This document shows positions 21,270 through 33,817 of a stretch of 64,000 bases of DNA, in pieces (the stretch's first letter is position 1; each line of letters starts with the position of its first letter). The position numbers were made by a program, and so were the translations under genes. Location of the stretch: assembly GCA_026122225.1 (NCBI GenBank), contig JANEZZ010001956.1, positions 1,056,501 through 1,120,500 on the forward strand. The letters are read 5' to 3'. The DNA comes from Heloderma charlesbogerti (Eukaryota; Chordata; Lepidosauria; Squamata; Helodermatidae). The notes beneath the pieces are model-generated. The model was not told the origin of the DNA and did no database searches. It saw only the letters and a list, made by a program, of their open reading frames with translations.

Positions 21270-22400
21270 GAGCCATAAGAGCTAACAACCCACCTTGCGA
21301 ATATGCTATGCAGTGTGGGTTGTTTGCAGAACAACCCACGGTGCGCCCAACAGACAATCGGACTTGCCTTGAGATGTTCTCCCCCTTGGTCTTTCACCCG
21401 GTATCCCAGTGTCCTGTGCAGCAGAACCCATCTTCTCTGACCCTCTCTACTTAGATCACTACCCTTTTCATTCCCCAGCTTAAAAAAAAAATTGCCCCCC
21501 AAATTTGCACAAATGGGGTTGTAATATTTATATTACTTTTTCGGCCCTAGAAATTTTTGCAAATAGAATCTTAACTTAAAAAAAAAATTCAGCCCAGAAA
21601 TGAGTACATGTGGGATTGCAATTTTTTTGGAGCAGTTACTGCTGCAGTTGCTGTGAATGGGACCCACAAAAAGGGCAGAGGAGCCTAGATCTCCTTTTTC
21701 TCGAGTACCTGGGGAGTTGGGGAAGTGCTGAATAGAAGCAGGACACTGATGAGTGTCAGTTCAACACTTAAACCCAGAGGATCACCATGCCAAGGGGGAG
21801 ATATTGTCCCCACCCCCTTTAGGTACACCTACTTCTCCCAGTCCCTGTCAATGGTGTGCAAAGCAGCCTCTATGCAGTCTTGCCTTGTCAGTTCCCTTGT
21901 ATCTTTCCTCGCTCCCTTTGACAGCTGAAACTTACAAGGACATTGACAAGGCAAGGCTATACATGTTGGACAGCCATAAGTGCACACTTGTGCACCTCTG
22001 AAAGACCGACAAAAGATAATTAAAAAAAATTATGACTCCATTTGCGCAAATTTCTGAGTCCTAATTTTTTCTTTTTTAAGGGGGTTGGCAAACAAGTGAC
22101 AGCCTTTCCAGAGTGCTGTTTGGGCATCACTGGAGGCGCAGTCACTGGTGAGGGAGCCTTGAGGCGGCGCAGGCATGCACAATTGGGAAGAGCAGCAAGG
22201 GGTTTTGCTGCTCTTGCCAAATGGCTCTGTGCTCAATTGCTGGGTAGAACAAACCCTAGAACAAGCCATGGATTATCAGGGTGGCTTGTTGCCGAAAAAT
22301 AAGCCACGCTGCAGGAAGTGGTCTTGGTTCGGATGACATGACAACCCACTGTGGCTAGTTACCCACCATGGGTTGTCATATCATGCAAACTCAGTCATGG
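21270..22400. mobile_element. Possible longer element with ACAACCCAC clusters at both ends
   Basis: AACAACCCACCTTGCGA, GTGGGTTGTTTGCAG and AACAACCCACGGTGCGC are at 21285-21345; ACAACCCACTGTGGCTAGTT and CCATGGGTTGTCATATCATG at 22343-22386. The roughly 1-kb interior shows no transposase. It could be one element or two unrelated end pieces. Confidence 0.4.
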
Positions 22401-23194
22401 TGTGTTAATCCCGATCAAAGTTCTTCAGGGGTAACAGTTTAGGGAAGAAATTGCAAAAATAATGACAATGTGCCCCTTTGCTCTGTGATACTTTAAAGTG
22501 GTTTGAACAATATGAGTGATCAAGCATATTTTTTAATTATTTAGCAGTAGTGAGAATTCTGGTTGCACAACATTAGACAAAAAAGCTTCAGTTTGGGATT
22601 AATAAAAGTTAACTATCAGTTCATTATGTATACTATTCAATGTGCTTTGCCAGTTCATCACCATTTAGGAGTGGGTCATACCAACTTTTGATTGGATCCT
22701 TTATTGAGTTTGCTTTTGACTGGATCCTGTTTTCTTTTGTGCTCTGCATAGTAATGCAACACACCTATCTCTTGCATAGCTGGTTTTCTGGGCCACCCTG
22801 CTTATCCAGCCTTCTATTATTTGTACCAATGTGTGAATATATACCTGCCAAATAAGGATGACACTTCACCTCTCTGCTGAAGCGGTCTATATAGTTCTCG
22901 CCAAGCTTATGCCACAATAAATTTGTGCAGCTGTTCACATGCCGTAAGACTTCTGTTGCAACAGATGTGGCTACCCCTCTGGAATTTATCAAGGTGAACC
23001 TGGCAAAGCTCAGCACACTATGAGTATAGCCTTTGCGGCGGGCGCCACTGTATCTCTTGTTTATTTTACTTTTAACTTTTAAGTAGAGCTAAAACATTTT
23101 TTCTAGCCATAGTTTAAAAAAAATTAAAATAGTGGAGTACCACTTAAATGAGGGAGTGTCACAACGCTATACCCCTACATATATATTTTTTAAA

Positions 23195-23415
23195 AAAACT
23201 GCATTTTTGCAAGGTGGTTAGTAGCGGTGACTGAAAATGTATTTTTTTAAGATTTTTTTAAAATTATCGTTATAGCACTATACTCCTGCAATGCTACTTT
23301 GAATAAGAGCATTATAGCATGGTTGCTCTATAATACTATAATGCTAACTTTAAAAAAGATAATTAACAAAACTCTTTCTGGTCACCATTAACCACCTTGT
23401 GGTAGATGCATATTT
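23195..23415. repeat. AT-rich palindromic element
   Basis: TTGCAAGGTGGTTAGTAGCG near the left pairs with CCATTAACCACCTTGTGG near the right. The centre consists of TATAGCACTATA-like stretches. Unclassified fold-back element. Confidence 0.5.
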
Positions 23416-25940
23416 TACTCTGTCCCACTGAAATCAATGGGACTACTCTATAGATGGGGCCTTAAGTTATTGTTTTAAAAGATGTGCCAGTTGGTGGCAC
23501 TCTTCCTCATCTGTTCAGGTTGCTAGGTCACCAGCAAGTAACCTTCTAAATTGTACTCCATAGAGTTTTTCACCAATGATCTAACAAAACTGTTTGTAGT
23601 TTCTCATGAGAAGCAAGGTCGCTACCCCTCGAGATTTTGCCATACTTCGTAACACCAGAAAAGTCACATTGTGTGTATACTATAGCTACAGCTTTATCTT
23701 GTAACTAGAAAAACTAGGATAGAGGTGTTTTTGCAATGGTCCTTTAGCTATAAGTAGAAGTGCACATTTTACAACTCTTTTAAGAGGATTGGAAAAGCAG
23801 TACTCTGGAAGAAAAAAAAGGTGCTGACACAGCAGTACAGAAACCTAAGCCTGAGGGTTATAGCTGATTGGCAGACATTGTCAGATACCTTTCAAATTGC
23901 TTACAGGGTGTGCATTAGCTATATTATTTCACAGTGGCATGGTTTATGTCCCAGTGGCTACTGCCAACACATCACTGCAGGGTTTCTTTTGAGTGCTAGG
24001 AAGTGCTTGTTGGTGTAATGTAAGATAATGTGGTTGGGAGATGGAGCAGAGATCCCTCGAGCTTGTTACTTCCTGACCTAGAATGTCTCATCGTAAAAAA
24101 ACGGCAATACTAACAAAACCTGTTCGCAAAATCTCCTGAGGTCTTTTGACCAATGGCTTGCATCTTCAGGCTGCTGTTGGCATTTCTATCATCTTGCCAC
24201 TGAGATTCCTGGATCCTGGTGCAAGGTTTTACATGACAGCAAACAAGCTGTGGGAAGAAAAGCATGGGGAGGGTAAAGGAAAGTTGTCTTTAGCCATTCT
24301 GGCAGCTTAGGCAAAAATAAAAATTACAGCTTTCTTATATTCCTTGTTTCACTAGCATCGAGGTGCTGCTTTTTATGGACAGAGGTTCTGTGCTTTCAAG
24401 AGCTGCATGAAAGGCAGTAAATCAACATATGACATTTGTTTCTCTCTTGCCCCACCACAGAAGCAGCATGCCAAGAATTACCACAAGTTCTCTTATCTTA
24501 GTGCTGACCACACTTAGACCTACTTAGCTTCAGCAGATTTCTTGTATCATGTGCCTTCTTCACACCATGTTAAACCAAAAGGAAACACAGCTCCTGTACC
24601 CTTTATAGTTGTACAGAAGGGGGAGTTTAGCAGCTTGTCAAGTGGGGGCTGGGGGAGAAATTGCACCTGTGAAATCCCTCTTTTTATACTGCTATTCACA
24701 ATATACAATACCTCTCCTTATGTGTTTCCATTAGTTTCCATAGGCACTGGCTAGATTTATGTAGATGTAAGTAGAGTGCCTGTGTGTCCTACTTTACATA
24801 GGGCAGTACTCTGTTTAAAGGCATCCTCTATTTGAAGGCTTATCTGGTCCAAGGATGATAAGAAGGGAGAGCAGGGCCCTTGAAGTTGCCCTTCAATAAT
24901 ACCTGTATGGCAGACTGGGCAGGCACCCAGGTCACCTGGGGCCAGTCTACATGGCAGGTTTTCTCTGATGCTGCTGTGGCTTAAAGGTTGTTAGGGACAC
25001 ATGAGGTTGTGGCCAATCCGCAGCCAACCAGCTGCATCCCTCTTGAAAAGCCGCATTTTCTAAAGGCCTTTTACTCCGTACTTTTTACTTAAAATGGCTC
25101 CCAGGCGGTTCCCCTGCAGTATGCCCTGTCTCTCTGCATTAAATTCTGGGCATGCGTCTGTGATGTGGCTGTGACCTGGCAGTGAGGTGGTCAAGGGGTG
25201 AGGCCTCTTCTCCCCTCCCCGCCATTCCTTCTTTTCCCCCCATTTGCAGTAGGGCAGCTTCCACACTAAGTAACCTCCTTTTCCCATCCATTATATCAGT
25301 AGCCTTGTTCCATTCACAATAGCGGAGCAGCCAGTTTATATGTCGTGCACAATAATGAACACACAGAGCAGAATGAGAAAGGACAGTCAGCTGCTATTTC
25401 GCAGTTGTGGGATACACGTGCAAGTTCACAGTCACACGATACCCCTACAACTAAGAAATACACAGAGTGCGGAGGAAAAAGGGTGGTCACTGTCTTTTCC
25501 ACAATGGTGAGATGTATGACATTTCTATTTAAAATCTAGTAATTATTTCTAAATTTGAATATATATGCAAATGTTATGTTATATTTCGATGATCCTCTGT
25601 TTTGGGTTATGCATTTTCTTTTTCGCCCATGTGTAAGTGGCCACCCTAGATGTAGGGAAAGAGTTAACTGGCACGTTGAAAAATTGAGTGTTTTCAGCTA
25701 TATAAAAGTGCCTTCCTCAATAATGTGCTGATGTGTGTGTGCACGTATCTATGTATGATGGGAGTCGTTCCATACAAAAACTAAAAAAGAGAAATGTATC
25801 ACTAGCTATACTGGAGCACTGACAGCTGCCTTGAACCAGCCTGGATTATTTGCCCATCCAGACCAGTATTGTGTAATTGGCAGCTGGTCTCCATTAGAAA
25901 CTTTTTGTACCACCTGGAAAGAAGTCCTACTGAACTCATA

Positions 25941-28690
25941 AAATCATAGAATAGTACGGTTGGAAGGGGCCTACAAGGCCATCGAGTCCAATCCCCTGGT
26001 CAATGCAGGAATCCAGGTCAGAGCATCCCTGACAGATGGCTGTCCAGCCTCGTCTTGAATGCCTCCAGTGTGGGACAGCCCACTACTTCCCTAGGGAATT
26101 GTTTCCATTGTCGTATTGCTCTAACAGTCAGGACGTTTTTCCTGATGTTCAGCTGGAATCTGGCTTCCTGTAACTTGAGCCCATTATTCCATGTCCTGCA
26201 CTCTGGGATGATCGAGAAGAGGTCCTGGCCTTCCTCTCTGGGACAACCTTTCAAGTACTAGAAGAACGCTATCCTATCTCCCCTCAATCTTCTCTTCTCA
26301 AGGCTAAACATGCCCAGTTCTTTCAGTCTCTCCTCATAGGGCTTTGTTTCCAGTCCCCTGATCATCTTTGTTGTCCTCCTCTGAACCTTCTTCAGCTTGT
26401 CTGCATCCTTCTTCAAGTGCAGTGCCAGAACTGGACACAGTACTCCAGATGAGGCCTAACCAGTGCCGAGTAGAGGGAAACTAATACTTCCCAGGATTTG
26501 GAAGCTATGCTTCTATTAATGCAGCCCAAAAGAGCATTTGCCTTTTTTGGAGCCACATCACCTTGTTTGCTCATATTCAGCTTGTGATCGACAACAATTC
26601 CGAGATCCTTCTCACTTGTAGTGTTGTTGAGCCAAGTATCCCCCATCTTGTAACTGTGCATTTGGTTTCTTTTTCCTAGGTGCAGAACTTGGCATTTATC
26701 CCTATTAAATTTCATTCTGTTGTTTTCTGCCCAGCGTTCCAGTCTATCAAGATCACTTTGAATTTTGTTTCTGTCTTCCACAGTATTAGCTATCGTGCCC
26801 AATTTTGTGTCATCTGCAAATTTGATCAGCATTCCCTGCACCTCCTCCTCCAAGTCATTCATACAAATGTTGAAGAGCACTGGGCCCAGGACTGAGCCTT
26901 ATGGTAACCCACTTGTTACCTCTCCCCAGTTTGAGATTATCCCGTTGATAAGCACTCTTGGAGTCCAATTCTGTAGCCAACTGTGGATCCACGGGATCGT
27001 TGTTTCATCTAGCCCACTTTGAGCTAGTTTGCTCATCAGGATATCATGGGGCACTTTGTCGAAAGCTTTGCTGAAGTCAAGGTATATTATGTCCACAGCA
27101 TTCCCACAGTCCACAAGGCAGGTTACTTGATCAAAAAATGAGATCAGATTCATCTGGCAGGATTTGTTCTTGACAAATCCATGTTGGCTTCGAGTAATCA
27201 CTGCATTGTTTTCAAGGTGCTTACAGATGGATTGCTTTATCATCTGCTCCAGAATTTTCCCAGGGATTGCTGTCAGACTGACTGGTCTGTAGTTCCCAGG
27301 TTCCTCCTTTTTACCCTTTTTTGAAGATAGGGACATTAGCCCTCCTCCAGTCATCTGGCACTTCACCCATCCTCCATGACTGCTCAAAGATAATAGACAG
27401 CAGTTCTGAGAGTTCTTCTGCCAGTTCCTTTATTACTCTAGGATGCAGTTCATCTGGCCCTGGAGATTTGAACTCATTCAAAGTATTTAGGTGTTCCTTG
27501 ACCTATCGATCTCAAGCTGCAATCCTGCCCCTTCAGCCTGTACTTTGTCTTTGCCAGGGGGGTCATAGACCCTCTTTCAGAAGAAGACTGAGGGAAAGTA
27601 GGAATTGAGCACCTCTGCCTTTTCTTTGTCATCTGTTATCATTTTGCCATCCTTATTTAATAGCTGAAACACAATTTCTTTCCTCTGCCTTTTACTATGC
27701 ACGTAGCTGAAGAAAGCCTTTTTTGTTGCTTTTAGCATCCCTCGCTAACCTCAGCTCGTTCTCAGCTTTAGCCTTCCTGACACCATCCCTGCAATTCTGT
27801 GCTACCTGCCTGTACTCTTCCTTTGTTACTTGGCCTTCTTTCCACTTCCTATATGTGTCCTTTTTTCTTTTCAGGTGATCTCTAAGCTTTTTGTGAAGCC
27901 ACATTGCCTTCTTCTGTTGTCTTCCACCTTTTCTTCTTGTTGGAATTGTTTGTAATTGTGCCTTGAGAATGTCCTTTTTAAAAGCTCCCACCCATCTTGG
28001 ATTCCTTTTCTCGTTAGAGTCACTTGCCATGGGATCTTACTGATCATTGTTCTGAGTTTATTAAAATCATCTTTCCTAAAATCCAGGGTACGCGTTTGAC
28101 TACACGCGGCTTTTGCTTCCCTTAGAACCAAGAACTCAAGTATAACATGGTTGCTTTCCCTCAGAGTTCCTGTAACTGCTACTTTATCCACTAAGTCATC
28201 TCTGTTGGTTAGGATCAAGTCAAGGATAGCCGATCCTCTAGTTCCTTCCTCTACTTTCTGTAGGAGGAAGTTATCCACCACACAAGTCAGGAATTTCCTG
28301 GAGGGGCCATGTTTTGCAGAATTTGTCTCCAAGCAAATATTGGGGAAATTGAAGTCCCCCATTACTACTACATCATGCTTCCTTGAAACATTGGCTATTT
28401 GCTTTTCAAAAGTTTCATCCTCTTCTTCTCCTTGATTGGGTGGTCGGTAGTAGACTCCGACCACCAGGTTCCTTTTATTCTTTGCTCCATTTATTTTGAT
28501 GCAGATGCTCTCAATGGGGCTACCAAGCTCCTCCTCCTGTATTTCTGTGCAGAGATATGTATTTTTCACATACAGTGCAACCCCACCTCCCTTTCTGTTC
28601 CTCCTGTTCTTTTTGAACAAGTTATATCCTTCAATTGCTGTATTCCAGTCATCCCACCAAGTCTCAGTTATACCTATCATTGGAACTTAT
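25941..28690 (-). mobile_element. CR1 LINE, 5'-truncated, frameshifted
   Basis: Minus-strand CR1 retrotransposon of 2.75 kb. Complement 28680-27871 is one open frame for most of the endonuclease: GITETWWDDW, VGVYYRPP, VVMGDFNFPNI, ILDLILTNRDD, SNHVILEF. The reverse transcriptase follows in separate frames: PISL region as NYRPVSLTAIPGK and KAFDKVPHDIL (27387-26899), then FADDTKLG near 26820, ERWAENNRMKFNRDKC and [11 protein letters not shown] (26880-26413). The element ends in the CR1 signature CTATTCTATGATTTT (complement of 25941-25954). ORF1 and the first endonuclease residues are missing. Several frameshifts and stops make it inactive. Confidence 0.93.
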
Positions 28691-31600
28691 ATTTACATAA
28701 CTATGAACAAGACTGGGCTATCAATTTCATGAATGTCTTTTGTACCACACTGTAGGGCTATGAGCCAGCAGCAGAAGAAAAAAACATTTTGGAAATGTTT
28801 TAATTAAAGTTTCACATTCTTGGTTTATTTCATTTTGGTTTCTATTTGTGGTGGATGAAAACTCCCGATTTCCTCGTCCAACAGAACAATGGTTTCTTAA
28901 ATCTGTGAATGCAGTTTTTAGCCTTTTGAGAGGTTGTATGCTTCGCTTATAAACCTTTTGGAATTCTGCATTCCATGGAGGCCATAAAACATTTTGACAA
29001 CTAATTCCTTTTACATGAGATATACAGGGCTGCGGTGTACAAATTTTGTTATGCAGATTAACATAACAAATCTGCATAACTGATTCCAAATCCATTCAAA
29101 TGTCAGGACAGGGGTTTGTTTTAGCTTGGTTTCAGGATATGGATGCTTGTGAGTTATTTTTCAGCAGGTGAAGCTTTTCAAGTCATAGAGATAAACACCA
29201 TCACCTAATGTCTGTACATCAACTGGCTCTCTAGGTACAGCTTCCTGGAGCAATATAGGGTTGCAACTATTCAACCAGCATTGTAGCGCATTTTTAAAAA
29301 AATAACTGTGCATGTAAATATTACGCTGTCTTAGAAACTGCCATCTGCAGCTTTTTAAAGCACAACCCTAAGAGCAGCTTGATATGTAAAAATCAGCAGC
29401 TGAAGCTTTTCAAAGTATAGAGGTACTAAGCTAGATGGACCAATGGTATGATATAAGGAGGCTTCCTGTGTGTCAAAGAGGCAATTTACACAGCTTCAGC
29501 TTTTTTCATCACTGTATGACACAGGTGTTGAACCACTCTCAGCCTGAATTCCATTTCAGAGAAGGAGTGGGGGACGTTTCAGTGGTGGGTGGGACGGAAG
29601 GCAAAAGAGACATGGCAGAAATACCAGTATGTTTAAGCTTAACGTTCCTGCTCCAAGTAACTAAGCCTTAGGAGAGGCATTTCGATTTTTTAGAGGGGGG
29701 AAAAACTAGATAAAACCTGGGAAACCACAAAACGGTCAGAGGGAAAGGGGGTGGGGCCATCTGGGGAATGCAGGAGGGTCAGATTTGACCCTGGGTCTGA
29801 GGCTTGCACCCCTGCTGTATGACAAGCAGTGGTGTAGTGGGGCCAGGGCGGGCAGAGTCAACGTACCAGGTCCTTTTGATTAGCAGGGATGATTACATCA
29901 TCTGTCACCCACCTCAGACTTCCCTATTCCCTGTGAGTTTAGCTGCAATCCTTACAGTAGGGGGGAGAGAAATTGATTTCCCCAGCAACTATATATTGTT
30001 GTGAGTTATGCTTGTTGCAATGCAAAATATTTTTTGGACTCTCCTGGAGGCGTGGCTGTGGGGACCGTCATGATGAGCCCCTGCACTTCAAAATTTGCCA
30101 CTACACCACTTAGGACATGCAGCATCCATTGCTGTACATTATGTGAGCCAGGAGTTGGTATTTGGAAGATTTTTTTTGGACTCAGGGACTGGGCTTAGAA
30201 ACCCTTTGGCTCCTATACCAGTGTTGTATAATAGCCTTGATCCAGCAAGGCAACCCCATACAGGCATGCAGGGCTTATCCTGTTAGGGAAAAGCCCTGTT
30301 TTGACAGTAGAAGACCCCATCCACCCAGATATGCAGGCAGTCCCACCACTAGGGTCTGCAGAAATATTTCAGTCCTACATGTCATCTCCTTGTACATCGC
30401 TGAGAAACTCCCCCAGTAGAGTCTATTTCCCACATAGTGTTCCTCCCCACCCTACCCTACCCTACCTTGTTAAACAATCCCATACATACCTGCATACATT
30501 TGCACTTTTTCCAGTAGCATCAATGCAACTCTGGGCAAGAGACTGTTTTTTAAAAGGTTGATTTAGGAGTCCAGTCTCTTAAGATGAACCAAGATGCCCC
30601 CCTTCCTGTAAGAAGGCAACTTTTTTACACTGCGTTGTGGTACGTTTTTATCTCCCTACAAGGGCCAGCCAAAAAGCAGAGCGTGCCTCAATACTTTGCG
30701 TCTTTTGCTGTTTTGGCACCACTACAGTTATGAACGGCCAGAGACAACTACCATGCTTTAGTTCCTGAGCCAAAGATAGATCCTGTACCATATTGTTTAC
30801 TTTTAACAACTACATGGCTAAAAAGTTGGACAAGTTCAGCTCGTCTTATCACCACCCTAGAAGTGAAGTCCACAGCACCCTTCAGATGTTGACAATGTGA
30901 TGCGGGATACAGGGTGACCTGGCTGACCTGTCAGTCATTTGCCTCCTCTGCTGAGCAGCCCTGGCGAAGCAACTTATCAAGCCACCCAGACTCAGCTGGG
31001 TGGGCAGGGGAGGACCCCAGGAGAAGAACTTGGATTGCTACCATCAATGTGCCACCTGTATTGGGCACCCAGTTTAGCACTGGGAAAGAAAGCGCTCTAC
31101 AATTCTATTATGGGCTAGACCCGACACAATGCTCTTTTAAAAAGCCCTGGTGTGGTTTTTTGTTTTTGTTTGCTTTGCTGCTGTTGCTAAGGTAATCCAC
31201 CCACCCTGCCTAGCAACCAGACTCTTCTGTGCCATAGAGGTTAAGGCTGGGCCATAGAGATAGGAAAATGTAGAGTAACAAACAGCCTGAACTTCCGTGA
31301 AAAGACTACGGCACTATCTCTACGGGCTCTGTGCCAGGCAAGAGCCTTCCCGCCCGCAAATTTCCGCCATTCTGTGGAGCCCTTCCTTGGCTTATTTATT
31401 TCTTTGGTCAGGTGAGCGTGCGCAGCCAATCAAGCCACCGTGAGAGTGAGCGCGCGATCGTCCCCTCCAGCTTCACGGTCAGTGTAGATGTATCACGGTA
31501 GATACGCACAGCCGCTTTAATTCTGAGCTCCTTTTGCCACTTTTTAAACTTTGGAAACTTCCGTGTGTTAATAGCTTCCAGACATTTGCAGCGGAATCCT

Positions 31601-31940
31601 CGTCTATTCCGGAGTAATCCCCGTTGTATTGAATGGCGTTTGCTCCCAAGTAAATGTGTACAGGATTGCACTGTTCAAAGTGCAACACCGTCTGCGAACG
31701 CTGGATTTGGGCTGGGAAGGGTTCTGGGCGGGGGGGGGGGATGTAAGTAGATGGCTTTTGGCTTCAATCAGGAAAGTATTTTCTATAGAGGATTTAAAGC
31801 TAGAAATCCAAATCAAGCCCATCTCCCTCTCTCTTGACCTGCTCCTTGATTTTGAGAGGTTCTTCTGTCTTAGTCTAATCTCTGTATTTTATTGGCCTTA
31901 TTTTAGCCTTTTTGGGGGGTGATTTTTGTATTTTATTTTT
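28691..31940. other. Intergenic, no gene recognised
   Basis: Diverged sequence with a SINE tail at 29420. Nothing coding or structured stands out. Confidence 0.55.
29420..29480 (+). mobile_element. SINE 3' fragment
   Basis: AGCTAGATGGACCAATGGT and AAGGAGGCTTCCTGTG are the end of the tRNA-derived SINE family. Confidence 0.6.
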
Positions 31941-31942
31941 TA

Positions 31943-32076
31943 GGGCGCAATCCTGCGCATGTTTAGACAGGAAAAAAGGTCTACAACTCCCAGCATTCCC
32001 CAGCCAATCATGCTGGCTGGGCCATGCTGGGAGTTGTAGGGCTTCTTTCTTTCTAAACATGCATAGGATTGCACCC
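31943..32076. mobile_element. 134-bp Harbinger-like fold-back element
   Basis: A near-perfect hairpin: GGGCGCAATCCTGCGCATGT with TTTAGACAGG on the left, CATGCATAGGATTGCACCC on the right. ACTCCCAGCATTCCCCAGCC forms the stem tip. Flanked by TTA on both sides (31940-31942, 32077-32079). Confidence 0.85.
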
Positions 32077-32164
32077 TTATTTATTTATTTATTTATTTAT
32101 TACAATAAGAGTGCAGGGGCAATTCAAAAATACATTATTTACCTGGGAGTAAGGCTGTCATAAG

Positions 32165-32245
32165 GACAGGAAGGCCTGGCATGCTATGGTCCATGGGGTC
32201 ACGAAGAGTCGGACACGACTGAACGACTGAACAACGACAACAGAG
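32165..32245 (+). mobile_element. BovB/Sauria-SINE 3' tail fragment
   Basis: About 80 bp matching the end of BovB: GGCATGCTATGGTCCATGG, then GGACACGACTGAACGACTG. Too short to tell a truncated LINE from a SINE sharing the same tail. Confidence 0.75.
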
Positions 32246-32429
32246 GCTGTCATAAGCCATTCTCAGCATCAGTCCTCTCAACCTGCAATATGGGTATAAC
32301 TGACATTAACAATGCGTGTGTGTACAAATCTGAGTTAGAAAAAAAAAGAAAACAATTCCTGTCTTTTTTCCCTACTTAATCACATACAGCTATTTACATG
32401 ACGGCTCTATGCTACCTCCAGTATCAGAG

Positions 32430-33190
32430 GCAGTATTTATTTATTTATTTCTATACCGCCCTATAGCAGAAGCTCTCTGGGCGGTTCACAAAAATTAAAA
32501 CCAAAAAATGCCTATGTACATAAAAAGAGCCCTTCTGGGTCAGCCCAAGGGACCATCTAGAAATAAATATTTTATTTCTATACCGCCCTATAGCAGAAGC
32601 TCTCTGGACGGTTCAAAAAATTAAAACCAAAAATGCCTATGTACATAAAAAGAGCCCTTCTGGGTCAGACCAAGGGACCATCTAGAAATAAATATTTTAT
32701 TTCTATACCGCCCTATAGCAGAAGCTCTCTGGGTGGTTCAAAAAATTAAAACCAAAAATGCCTATGTATGTATGTATGTATTTATTTATTGCATTTATAC
32801 CCCGCCTTTCTCCCTCTCGCAAGGAACTCAAGGCGGCTTACATTATCCTCCTCCTCACCGTTGTATCCTCACAACAACAACCCTGTGAGGTGGGCTGGGC
32901 TGAGAGTCTGTGACTGGCCCAAAGTCACCCAGTGAGCTTCCATGGCCAAGTGGGGACTAGAACCCGGATCTCCCGGCTCCCAGTCCGTCACTCTCACCAC
33001 TACACTACACTGGCTTTTTATGTACATAAAAAGAGCCCTTCTGGGTCAGCCCAAGGGACCACCTAGAAATAAATATTTTATTTCTATACCGCCCTATAGC
33101 AGAAGCTCTCTGGGCGGTTCAAAAAATTAGAACCAAAAATGCCTATGTACATAAAAAGAGCCCTTCTGGGTCAGCCCAAGGGACCACCTA
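32430..33190. repeat. 125-bp tandem array, about four units, split by a SINE
   Basis: The unit runs TTTCTATACCGCCCTATAGC, AGAAGCTCTCTGGGCGGTTC, ATTAAAACC, ATGCCTATGTACATAAAAAG, CCCTTCTGGGTCAGCCCAAG and ACCATCTAGAAATAAATATT. Copies start near 32443, 32577, 32703 and 33082. The third is broken at TATGTA by the SINE at 32775-33017 and resumes with TATGTACATAAAAAG. Each unit joins a LINE/SINE tail to the first bases of the CR1/L2-type fragment that follows at 33145. Confidence 0.88.
32775..33017 (-). mobile_element. Full-length tRNA-derived SINE splitting a tandem array
   Basis: Read on the minus strand it starts GCCAGTGTAGTGTAGTGGTG (box A), has box B GGTTCTAGTCCC, then GACTTTGGGCCAGTCAC and CTCACAGGGTTGTTG. 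It ends in a CGGGGTATAAATGCAATAAA tail with TACA/TAAA repeats. It sits inside one unit of the 125-bp array, at the unit's TATGTA site. Confidence 0.88.
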
Positions 33191-33310
33191 GTCCAGCATC
33201 CTGTTCACACAGTGGCCAACCGGCTGTCAAAGGGAAACGCACAGGACATGAGTGAAAGAGCACCCTCCCGCCCATGTTCCCCAGCAACATGGTCTGATCC
33301 AGAAGGACTC
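33145..33310 (-). mobile_element. CR1/L2-clade fragment upstream of BLOC1S6
   Basis: AAAAGAGCCCTTCTGGGTCA, CCACCTAGTCCAGCATCCTG and CATGTTCCCCAGCAACATGG identify the same antisense LINE end. It follows directly from the last unit of the 125-bp array, each unit of which contains its first about 45 bp. Confidence 0.75.
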
Positions 33311-33492
33311 TTCTTATGTTCGTATCCATTGCTTTCTATGGGCAGCTCTCACATTCGCCCCGAGGGACGAAAGGGGACGGCGGAAGGAAGGAAGGAAGCC
33401 TCTTCTGATGTTCGTATCCATTGCTTTCTATAGGCAGCTCTCACGTTCATCCCAGGGAAGGGAAGGGAAGGGAAGGGAAGGGGGTCGGGCCT
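33309..33492. repeat. 92-bp tandem duplication with GGAA repeats, BLOC1S6 upstream
   Basis: TCTTCTTATGTTCGTATCCA (33309) and TCTTCTGATGTTCGTATCCA (33401) each begin a copy containing TTGCTTTCTATGGGCAGCTC. The first ends in (GGAA)n at 33381-33397, the second in (GGGAA)n at 33454-33482. Confidence 0.88.
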
Positions 33493-33559
33493 GAAAGAAC
33501 CCGTGGGTTCCACCGGCGAACTTTAAACCCGTTACTACTCTATGGCCCTATCTCTATGG

Positions 33560-33817
33560 TTGCCATCGACAGCCGTGTTCCGGCCTTCACCGGAAGGCCT
33601 ACCCTCCTCCCACGTCGGGGCCTTTTTTCTTTCCCCCGCCCCTTCAGGGACTCCCGGCGACGACGAGGAAAGCAGGGTATCTAGGCTGCCTCGCGGCCGC
33701 GCCCCTCCTCGCCCCCTCGGGGGAGAGCTTCGGCTGAGCGCGTCGCGTCTCCCCACCTCCGGGCCGGAACAGGGGGGCGGTGGGCCTGCGCGTGCTCTGT
33801 TTTCTCGCGAGGCGGCG
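33560..33817 (+). promoter_or_regulatory. BLOC1S6: CpG island and promoter of BLOC1S6
   Basis: GC- and CpG-rich stretch directly before the BLOC1S6 start, continuing to about 33960 across exon 1 and the first bases of intron 1. No TATA box is visible, as usual for a housekeeping CpG promoter. The reading frame is open upstream to an ATG at 33542, but that 92-codon extension has no resemblance to pallidin. It is taken as 5' flank or untranslated sequence. Confidence 0.75.

Larger units (their letters stand above)
19495..25940. other. Intergenic, no gene recognised
   Basis: AT-rich sequence between the SLC30A4 promoter and the CR1 copy. It holds AGTCCCACTGAA hairpins, AAGGTGCCACA repeats, the ACAACCCAC-rich stretch and the palindrome at 23.2 kb. 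Stretches 23420-25930 show no family I can name. All ORFs are under 100 codons and featureless. Confidence 0.6.

Noticed and set aside
32430..33190. Regularly spaced repeats considered as a CRISPR-like array
   Set aside because: Units are 125 bp, adjacent with no unique spacers, and consist of retroelement ends in a vertebrate genome.
33542..33817. 92-codon upstream extension of BLOC1S6
   Set aside because: In frame but without similarity to pallidin; it lies in promoter-like DNA and would make the protein far longer than the family.
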